NCBI GenBank assembly: GCA_020796225.1
Contig: CM036755.1
Location: forward strand, 66,718,049-66,782,048
Direction: 5' to 3'
DNA from: Arion vulgaris
Taxonomy: Eukaryota; Mollusca; Gastropoda; Stylommatophora; Arionidae
DNA length: 64,000 nt
Part shown: piece after piece, positions 61,701-64,000 of the stretch
Numbering within the stretch: position 1 is the first letter of the stretch
Layout of the letters: the number at the start of each line of letters is the position of its first letter
Position numbers and translations under genes: made by a program
Notes under the pieces: generated by a model
Databases searched by the model: none
Seen by the model: only the letters and a program-made list of their open reading frames with translations
Told to the model about the DNA's origin: nothing

Positions 61701-64000
61701 GATCGCCAGCGCATACTCAAGCACAGAAAGGACCAGACCCTGGTATAAAATACAAAGATGGCGCTGTTCACAATCCGCGCAGCCATTACCCTCATCGCCA
61801 GCAAACCTTTCTGCCTTCATTATCACATGAGCTATGTGTTCCTATATGAATATGTTTAAGAAATAAGCAAAGTCTAGTGGACTGTTTTCAGAGAACAAGA
61901 ATGGCTGCTGCTGTCTAGCCACTAATACTGAAAAGCATTATGGAATATTTCATTTCCTGTTGCTGGGTCAAGTATAATGCAGACGTTGTTATGAGTCAAT
62001 GTTGTCTTAGTAATTCTTTGATATTTTATTTTCTATCTGTATCAAGATTTTTTCCGTGCTCTCAACTCTTCTACAGTAATGAACTCATGGTGGTAGTTGA
62101 CTGGGCATCATCTTCATAAGATAGCAGACCATTTTCTGTCTCTCCATATATTTTATGACAGATGTGGTTCCTACAGTTTATCATATGTCCTGTGTTTCTC
62201 ATTCTGAGAATATTAGTAGCAGTGACAAAATATATATTCCTCCCTATCCAAAATGGAAACCCAATCCCCAACCTAACGGTTGGAGCAAAAACATTGGGTC
62301 CATCTGCATATTATCAGAAAATTTCAACTAAGTAAGTGCACCCTGTCAAGTCTGTAAGCAACACAATAGACTGATAATACACTTAAATAAAGGACAACTT
62401 CCCACTGGCCTGGCTAGGATAACTAGTCCAGAAAGACAGCTTTCCTGGCAGAGTCCACTCTTGATGATAAACAAAAAATGCTGAAAGTAAAACTTAACCA
62501 CATGACACTTTAGAAAGTCAACAATAGAACTGGTTAACAATAATCGACAGAAAGTTGTTCAGGTCCATGATCGGCTACACCAACTGATATGGTCCATGAG
62601 AGAAAGTGAATGCTACATGTTATGTGATTCATGTGTTATCTGACAATATATTCAACATTTTTCTATTTAGACAAAGTGAGATAACAACATAGATGACAAA
62701 CATGATAACTTACCGAACCCATCATCTCCCATGAGGGTTATAGATCCTAAGTCCTCCCTCATTGTAATTTCCTCTGGACGACTTTGATTCACAGAGAACT
62801 GAGCTTGGACACTAATGTCTCTAAACAATGATAATGATTTAATTCCAATGAACGCTGGACAATCAGTTACTAAACAACAAACAAAATGAACAGTTAAATT
62901 CACATGTGCTTCCTTCCGCGATCAACTTCTATATTCCGGTATTATCATAAACAGGGCAGAGCTTGAGATCTTCAAAGGATCCCATACTGTTTGTTCTGAA
63001 GGATTGTTCCTGTTGGCCAGATTTCCATTCTCATGCTGCTCTGGCTGGGGCAGTCTTGCAGGATGTGCTCTATGGAATGATTTGGTGCTCCATAGGCACA
63101 GGCAGCCGAGTGCCTGAGACCCATTCTATAGAGGTGTGTTCTGAGACTGCAGAGTTCCATTCTAAGTCAGAAGACTGTGGTCTGCACTTTTCTGTTTAAT
63201 GTTGTGTTATGGTTTGTATTCTTGTTTGTTTTTCTATTCACATGTGCATTTTTTATAGAGATCCCCAGGATTGTTGCTACAGCTTCAGGGTTTGTACACC
63301 ACTCTCGGCAGGCAGCGAGTCATTTTTACTCAGAGGGACGGAGAGCAACCTTTCACACTTACAAACACTTCTTCTGTTCCTCACAATAAAGAGAACACAC
63401 ATTCACACACACAATGTCATACATGAATGCAGACACTAAACATTTCAACAAAACTACTAAAGTATTCGTTCATCTTTTTTCTAATCCAGTTTTTCTTCAC
63501 AGCGTCAGGATAAGAGGTATTTAGAACAGGCTTTTGTGTGCCCTTCATAGACAGTGTCTTTCACAGCATGTTATCAATGAGATCCACCTTTTGGGTGGAC
63601 TGCCTTAACTGATTGGCTACCATATGCCGTCTGAGCATCCCTATTTATTTGCTTTAGAACGATCTTAAAGAAAATTCATTTACCTACAAAATGGTATATT
63701 ACTCATAAAAATGTTAATAATTAAGAAAACTGCATCTGAATTTGTACATACACCTTCAATGGGAAAATAGGACATAAATTTAATTCAGCCACAATACGTT
63801 TTCAATTCGCAGCTAATCAGATAATACTAAAGTATTAACATACGGTATATAAGAAAATAATACTTACTCCAAGTCTGCAAGAGTTGTCTCAAAATCGTGG
63901 AAGTTTTCCTGTAGCGTAATAGCAGCTACGGCAGCTTCTCTGTTCTCCTCTGGCAAATCAACAACACCTGGTCTGAATGCCATTTTGATTTTGACAAAAG
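37489..64000 (-). CDS. RAD21: RAD21, cohesin kleisin subunit (5' partial)
   Basis: RAD21/SCC1 closes the SMC1-SMC3 cohesin ring, binds the STAG/SA, PDS5 and WAPL proteins, and is cleaved by separase at anaphase; it also shapes chromatin loops. Ten exons join in frame with canonical GT/AG sites: 64000-63868 (enters mid-exon), 62820-62714, 51805-51614, 49951-49886, 48902-48795, 45918-45742, 44114-43891, 42230-41989, 39547-39292 and 37788-37489. They encode about 600 residues. Landmarks in order: [64 protein letters not shown] and [20 protein letters not shown] (SA-binding region), then the C-terminal winged helix [34 protein letters not shown] to the stop. About 85 N-terminal residues lie beyond the window. 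The total would be near 690 residues, somewhat longer than human (631). Introns are long and repeat-filled. Confidence 0.97.
37860..38170 (+). mobile_element. LINE RT-tail fragment
   Basis: Encodes [20 protein letters not shown] and [14 protein letters not shown]. Antisense to RAD21, in its last intron. Confidence 0.65.
38245..38475 (-). mobile_element. SINE-M2 copy
   Basis: Reverse of the SINE-M2 body: caacttgttaaaccactctt, cattttcagtgtgccagtta, ccatttttgcatgc. Diverged. Confidence 0.6.
38900..39145 (-). mobile_element. SINE-D copy
   Basis: Reverse of aacaagttgtcgattttcta, ttgccattgctttctgaacg and tgggttgtgatcgagctcac; the head complements to agctttagcggtagtgagct. Confidence 0.85.
39292..39547 (-). 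CDS. RAD21: RAD21 exon, Pro/Val-rich linker
   Basis: Phase 2 in, phase 0 out. Low-complexity linker with a triple NQS repeat ([20 protein letters not shown]), then [16 protein letters not shown] and imperfect [19 protein letters not shown] repeats. Human RAD21 has a corresponding IPPVELPPEEPP stretch. Donor gtaagtaac, acceptor cttattcacag. Confidence 0.95.
39725..40112 (+). mobile_element. LINE RT C-terminal tail
   Basis: Encodes [40 protein letters not shown] and [16 protein letters not shown] with a stop. Antisense to RAD21. Confidence 0.82.
40140..40240 (+). mobile_element. RNase H LINE tail scrap
   Basis: Encodes [20 protein letters not shown]; sister of 12690-12800. Truncated where SINE-E begins. 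Confidence 0.65.
40253..40660 (-). mobile_element. SINE-E copy with terminal inverted repeats
   Basis: Left end ttgataggaccatcatcatt and the right end inside 40620-40660 are inverted copies over 39 bp with 4 differences. The middle is ordinary SINE-E (cagcctgctcttctcaattt, ctacactgagatcag). Where 48968-49400 has a tRNA-like head, this copy has a second, inverted tail. Confidence 0.85.
40672..40925 (-). mobile_element. SINE-M copy
   Basis: Starts with cttcttctttgcgtttgttc (reversed tail) and ends ccagtaactactcgggcgg (reversed head); near full length. Confidence 0.9.
41080..41430 (-). mobile_element. RNase H LINE fragment, weak
   Basis: The complement of cagtgtgatggtatccactg and tttgctaatttgtctgctct gives an RNase H-like [18 protein letters not shown] pattern. 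Degenerate. Confidence 0.6.
41435..41905 (+). mobile_element. LINE RT-tail fragment
   Basis: Frame-shifted pieces give MYGSETWTMN-like and [33 protein letters not shown] and [20 protein letters not shown] segments of an RT C-terminus. Antisense to RAD21. Confidence 0.7.
41989..42230 (-). CDS. RAD21: RAD21 exon with the second separase-site region
   Basis: 80 codons plus 2 nt, [20 protein letters not shown] to DLAETSLR. Contains [20 protein letters not shown]. Human RAD21 has IIEEPSR here, cleaved after Arg450; in this protein that Arg position is Asn and an ExxR match (ETSR) lies a few residues further on. Acceptor tgtcttttcag, donor gtatagt. Confidence 0.96.
42338..42570 (+). mobile_element. 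SINE-T copy
   Basis: ggtgtctctgtggctaaaca head, atgggatcgaatccat B box, tctaagattgttgccgggg and atgaagtcaatcctttga. Confidence 0.85.
42695..42975 (+). mobile_element. LINE RT-tail fragment
   Basis: Degenerate pieces similar to 37860-38170 ([19 protein letters not shown]). Confidence 0.55.
43020..43320 (+). mobile_element. RNase H LINE C-terminal fragment
   Basis: Open frame with [20 protein letters not shown] (RNase H His block), [20 protein letters not shown] and [15 protein letters not shown]. Antisense to RAD21. Confidence 0.88.
43325..43565. repeat. About 30-bp degenerate tandem, 7-8 copies
   Basis: Unit close to gcagaaggtataataataac attctattg, with variable length. Confidence 0.82.
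43891..44114 (-). CDS. RAD21: RAD21 exon, SA/STAG-binding core
   Basis: Phase 1 in, phase 0 out. [40 protein letters not shown] and [20 protein letters not shown]; the best conserved central block. Acceptor cttctcacag, donor gtatgaat. The acceptor and first 10 exon bases are duplicated upstream in the intron at 44556-44632. Confidence 0.97.
44105..44181. repeat. 77-bp direct repeat, copy 1 (spans exon boundary)
   Basis: Runs from ctctctgtgcctgtgagaag to gtggagtcaaatgata. Contains the first 10 bp of the RAD21 exon and 67 bp of the adjoining intron, including the working acceptor. Confidence 0.95.
44182..44555 (+). mobile_element. 5'-truncated RNase H LINE in a 77-bp duplication
   Basis: Encodes [20 protein letters not shown] and [20 protein letters not shown], then [20 protein letters not shown] and [14 protein letters not shown], ending gtaaccaataaccaat. 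Inserted in the RAD21 intron antisense to the gene. The 77-bp sequence on either side is duplicated. Confidence 0.93.
44556..44632. repeat. 77-bp direct repeat, copy 2 (decoy splice acceptor)
   Basis: Same 77 bp as 44105-44181 with one base changed (gttacaat for gttataat). On the - strand it carries an intact copy of the RAD21 acceptor, about 450 bp before the real one. Confidence 0.95.
45185..45365 (-). mobile_element. SINE-H, tRNA-derived
   Basis: On the - strand: tctagccaaatggattaggc gives A box TAGCCAAATGG; cctgggttcaatcctctg gives B box GGTTCAATCC. The tRNA-like part spans about 45362-45290. A single copy was seen. Confidence 0.75.
45400..45625 (-). mobile_element. LINE 3'-region fragment
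   Basis: tcatcaggtgtcatgccggc and atcatggatctccacaaatc resemble the debris at 31440-31600. Confidence 0.5.
45742..45918 (-). CDS. RAD21: RAD21 exon, conserved EEEAFALEP block
   Basis: 59 codons, phase 1 in and out. [19 protein letters not shown], then [20 protein letters not shown], almost identical to the human [19 protein letters not shown]. Donor gtatgttg. The acceptor is taken as ccaactgaag; a second AG 4 bp further on (aaggag) would remove one residue. Confidence 0.94.
46140..46300 (-). mobile_element. LINE RT-tail fragment
   Basis: Reversed tail: cttcttcttcacctttcaac, acggagcacatgtcttcaac, ccagctcttcctctctcctg; complement matches 17560-17685. Confidence 0.75.
46295..46656 (+). mobile_element. 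LINE RT C-terminal tail
   Basis: Encodes [40 protein letters not shown], then after a one-base frame change [20 protein letters not shown] and [20 protein letters not shown] to a stop. The best preserved copy of this family here. Confidence 0.9.
46730..46925 (-). mobile_element. SINE-G copy
   Basis: Reversed: ctgctatgacttctggcata, ctgatttttgcgtgaagac, catttaggcgagtc. Confidence 0.65.
46930..47240. other. No recognised feature
   Basis: RAD21 intron sequence; nothing identifiable. Confidence 0.35.
47240..47335 (-). mobile_element. LINE RT-tail scrap
   Basis: atgcctctctccatcattgt and cttctccagtcctttgtgtc match the reversed tail at 11455-11530. Confidence 0.6.
47490..47702 (-). mobile_element. 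SINE-T copy
   Basis: Reversed body: tttgcactgggtttccccat, tagctccagtaataatccta, and B box aggattcgaacccac. The head gives a damaged A box. Confidence 0.85.
47770..47930 (-). mobile_element. SINE-G copy
   Basis: Reversed: ttcttcttatgttcgcccac, attgaattcaggcatagtca, cccccgccatacaggcgtac, ttctccgacttcagaggt. Confidence 0.8.
47935..48790. other. No recognised feature
   Basis: AT-rich intron without a repeat or frame that I can support. Confidence 0.4.
48795..48902 (-). CDS. RAD21: RAD21 exon
   Basis: 36 codons, phase 1 in and out. [20 protein letters not shown] matches human DGGIFDDPPALSE; the rest is an Ala/Ser-rich linker. Acceptor tataacag, donor gtgagtta. Confidence 0.95.
48968..49400 (-). 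mobile_element. SINE-E, complete with tRNA-like head
   Basis: On the - strand the head reads ggggctctgtggcgcagagt with A box TGGCGCAGAGT and, near 49335, B box GGTTCGCTCCC. The body runs to catcatcattgcacttaatg and a (gatt)n-like end at 48970. Confidence 0.85.
49740..49815 (+). mobile_element. SINE-D 3' scrap
   Basis: caacgactcatttactgtgg ttgatggcgacatcctgtaa. Confidence 0.65.
49886..49951 (-). CDS. RAD21: RAD21 short exon
   Basis: 22 codons, phase 1 in and out: [20 protein letters not shown], matching the acidic human DDNFGEGNDGG region. Acceptor cacatttag, donor gtaaattt. Confidence 0.93.
50120..50452 (-). mobile_element. SINE-F copy
   Basis: Reverse of 9239-9580: ggcgaagtttcatctctgaa, ttctccgacttcagaggtac, aggttcgaacccgagctatg (B box), ending actctaggcagtccc. 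It abuts a SINE-T. Confidence 0.88.
50453..50705 (+). mobile_element. SINE-T copy
   Basis: gtgcctctgttaagtggtta head, gagttagaatccgg B-box region, ctaggattgttgctggagct, and gaactcaatccttcggcttt. Confidence 0.85.
50795..50990 (+). mobile_element. LINE RT-tail fragment
   Basis: Encodes [16 protein letters not shown], then in shifted frames a [20 protein letters not shown] segment. Deleted relative to 46295-46656. Confidence 0.8.
51155..51415 (-). mobile_element. SINE-M2 copy
   Basis: Reversed: ttcttcgaatgcgccatatc, cattgtgccagttatgcacc, agtcgcctcttacgacatgc, cccacgcgggccccggcac. Confidence 0.88.
51614..51805 (-). CDS. RAD21: RAD21 exon with the first separase-site region
   Basis: 64 codons, phase 1 in and out: [20 protein letters not shown] to DSFGDGFM. 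Human has GMDDREIMREG, cleaved by separase after Arg172. Here the ExxR Arg is His (EILH). Acceptor cttttgtag, donor gtatgtta. Confidence 0.96.
52033..52216 (-). mobile_element. Repeat with U2 snRNA-like head, copy A
   Basis: On the - strand starts attgcttctctgccttttag gctcagatcaaagggt, a diverged match to the first ~35 nt of U2 snRNA. It is followed by a non-U2 body shared with copy B (gagcagctctcat, agtttacac, gcaacagta). About 184 bp. Confidence 0.78.
52237..52443 (-). mobile_element. Repeat with U2 snRNA-like head, copy B
   Basis: On the - strand 52443-52410 reads attgcttccggcctttggct aagatcaaagtgta, an excellent match to the U2 5' end (GGCCTTTTGGCTAAGATCAAGTGTA) with small length changes. 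After that it departs from U2 into the body shared with copy A, ending near aagaaataaacaataaaa. About 207 bp, 20 bp from copy A in the same orientation. Confidence 0.85.
52612..52830 (+). mobile_element. LINE RT-tail fragment
   Basis: aacttatcaagaaacaacta, gcagattaccaatagacaat, gctctagaaatctctta: diverged copy of the 46295-46656 tail. Confidence 0.8.
53130..53255. repeat. Inverted repeat with hammerhead-like sequence
   Basis: aaacaaagtactgtagtttt at the left returns inverted as aaactacagtactttgttt at the right, with roughly 50-bp arms. The centre holds gcgttttgaccaaaaaggcc tttatatcgaaacattg. Related to the 11205 and 30700 scraps; possibly a Penelope-like terminal structure. Confidence 0.7.
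53260..53740. other. No recognised feature
   Basis: RAD21 intron without a recognised element. Confidence 0.35.
53755..54060 (-). mobile_element. LINE RT-tail fragment
   Basis: On the - strand encodes [20 protein letters not shown], a typical [12 protein letters not shown] retroelement tail. Colinear with 27640-27900. Confidence 0.75.
54510..54700 (-). mobile_element. SINE-M2 copy
   Basis: Reversed: ttgcacattgtcccagttat, aaaataggccagcacatcca, ctcagttgcctcttaccatg. Confidence 0.8.
54788..55140 (-). mobile_element. SINE-E copy, headless
   Basis: tattgataggaccatcatca, cacaggaagatctaagctgc, cagcctgctcttccgatttt, ctacactgagatcaggg; lacks the tRNA-like head. Confidence 0.82.
55150..55215 (+). 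other. Penelope-type scrap
   Basis: gacaaagatcttttggttga aatgttg: a diverged form of the motif at 11215. Confidence 0.35.
55220..55595. other. No recognised feature
   Basis: Nothing identifiable. Confidence 0.35.
55600..55735 (-). mobile_element. SINE-G copy
   Basis: Reversed: ccgttatgaattcagatata, ggctgatttttgcatgaagg, ccttctccgacttcagaggt. Confidence 0.78.
55785..56032 (+). mobile_element. 5'-truncated RNase H LINE tail
   Basis: Encodes [40 protein letters not shown] and [15 protein letters not shown], ending gtaaccaataac. Antisense to RAD21. Confidence 0.88.
56080..56275 (-). mobile_element. RNase H LINE tail scrap
   Basis: The complement of ttttgcaagatatgttctga and ggataaaacag gives a [14 protein letters not shown] pattern; weak. 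Confidence 0.5.
56280..56835. other. No recognised feature
   Basis: AT-rich intron; small frames look random. Confidence 0.35.
56836..57290 (+). mobile_element. Two SINE-T copies in tandem
   Basis: First copy 56836-57056: gggtctctgtggcaaagctg, B-box-region gattcgaatctgg, tgcaatactctcagaaggtg, atgaggtcaatcgttgaaat. Second copy 57077-57285: gggtctctgtggcaatgtgt, ctagggctgttgccagagct, atgaagttaatca. Both are followed by ttaaaacatgtacaactt-like sequence, and gtacaa also precedes each, suggesting duplication of one inserted copy with its flank. Confidence 0.8.
57295..57720. other. No recognised feature
   Basis: Intron sequence without a supported element. Confidence 0.35.
57727..58618 (-). CDS. 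Unidentified nested gene, acidic Ser/Pro-rich protein
   Basis: Not recognised. From ATG 58618 the frame opens MEDDSL but hits a stop within four codons. The next frame, entered in the GGG run at 58598-58600, then stays open for about 290 codons to 57727. One fewer G would join the two, so a homopolymer error or a recent frameshift is likely. Composition looks coding: LILYG-like start region, Cys-rich [20 protein letters not shown], then [40 protein letters not shown] and the acidic [18 protein letters not shown] good acceptor (ccactttttcaaattgtcag) lies just before the ATG. FKG at 57867 is followed by the donor-like gtaaga, so the exon may end there. It sits in RAD21's largest visible intron, on the same strand; its phase does not fit RAD21. 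Confidence 0.55.
58830..59210 (-). mobile_element. LINE RT-tail fragment
   Basis: On the - strand encodes [40 protein letters not shown] and [17 protein letters not shown], a typical RT C-terminus. A related scrap lies at 29540-29690. Confidence 0.82.
59215..60100. other. No recognised feature
   Basis: RAD21 intron without a supported frame or repeat. Confidence 0.35.
60110..60470 (+). mobile_element. RNase H LINE tail
   Basis: 60130-60300 encodes [20 protein letters not shown] (RNase H end). 60290-60440 gives a [18 protein letters not shown] Cys/His tail and a CPICHDVDR end. Frame-shifted. Antisense to RAD21. Confidence 0.78.
60590..61830 (-). mobile_element. I/Nimb-like LINE fragment, RT end plus RNase H
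   Basis: On the - strand 61826-61491 encodes RT C-terminal sequence ([40 protein letters not shown]). 61500-60925 encodes RNase H ([56 protein letters not shown]). 60900-60600 gives the tail complementary to gctccgatctctccctcagt. Same family as 28645-29345. Breaks occur near 60925 and 61490. Confidence 0.9.
61835..62710. other. No recognised feature
   Basis: RAD21 intron. Nothing identifiable beyond short AT-rich runs. Confidence 0.35.
62714..62820 (-). CDS. RAD21: RAD21 exon
   Basis: Phase 2 in, phase 1 out: [35 protein letters not shown], matching human [20 protein letters not shown]. Acceptor ttgtttag, donor gtaagtta. Confidence 0.96.
62950..63180 (-). mobile_element. RNase H LINE C-terminal tail
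   Basis: On the - strand encodes [20 protein letters not shown] and [20 protein letters not shown], a clear Cys/His tail. Same strand as RAD21. Confidence 0.82.
63250..63390 (+). mobile_element. SINE-T fragment, headless
   Basis: agagatccccaggattgttg, ccactctcggcaggcagcga, cagagggacggag. Confidence 0.7.
63470..63575 (-). mobile_element. LINE RT-tail scrap
   Basis: Reversed cacagcgtcaggataagagg tatttag matches the end of the 46295-46656 tail (NLFLS and stop). Confidence 0.65.
63868..64000 (-). CDS. RAD21: RAD21 exon, entered mid-exon at the window edge
   Basis: [20 protein letters not shown], then [20 protein letters not shown] and ADLE. Near-identical to the human [20 protein letters not shown]. 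It is the end of the N-terminal kleisin region; about 85 further N-terminal residues should lie beyond 64000. Donor gtaagta. Confidence 0.97.

Overview
This is animal genomic DNA: two intron-bearing conserved genes lie in AT-rich sequence packed with degraded retroelements, short interspersed elements (SINEs), small DNA transposons and tandem arrays. The protein sequences and repeat style suggest a lophotrochozoan, probably a mollusc, but nothing here fixes the species. There is no sign of bacterial or organelle organisation.

Genes. (1) A PYCR3-like pyrroline-5-carboxylate reductase lies on the + strand. Four exons (18033-18215, 21920-22132, 24338-24430, 30006-30194) join in frame to the stop codon; the first exon(s), with the N-terminal dinucleotide-binding motif, were not found. 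(2) The cohesin subunit RAD21 lies on the - strand. Ten exons between 64000 and 37489 join in frame through canonical splice sites to the stop codon; the N-terminal exon(s) lie beyond the right edge. The two genes converge tail to tail, with about 7.3 kb between their stop codons. (3) A third, unrecognised gene may be nested on the - strand inside the large RAD21 intron (57727-58618). It has an acidic Ser/Pro-rich reading frame and one apparent frameshift in a GGG run.

Layout. 1-17.9 kb: fragments of RNase H-encoding LINEs (I/Nimb-like), a 1.7-kb Tc1/mariner-type transposon with 106-bp inverted repeats, several SINE families, a 22-bp array and a large 44-bp satellite (about 41 copies). 18-30.2 kb: the reductase gene, its introns holding a 66-bp array fused to a SINE head, a 70-bp array, MITEs, a SINE dimer and 25-bp arrays. 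30.2-37.5 kb: intergenic repeats. 37.5-64 kb: RAD21, its introns holding LINE tails, SINEs, a pair of repeats with a U2 snRNA-like head, and a LINE fragment whose long target duplication copied a RAD21 splice acceptor.

I use letters for repeat families defined only within this window: SINE-M and M2 (central 'tgtcgtaagaggc' block), SINE-T, -C, -D, -E, -F, -G, -H (tRNA-like heads or shared cores). LINE 'RNH tail' means an RNase H/C-terminal fragment of I/Nimb type; LINE 'RT tail' means the C-terminal end of an RTE/CR1-like reverse transcriptase. Family names are assigned by eye. None of the LINE fragments looks intact, so the two conserved genes are the only clear functional coding content.
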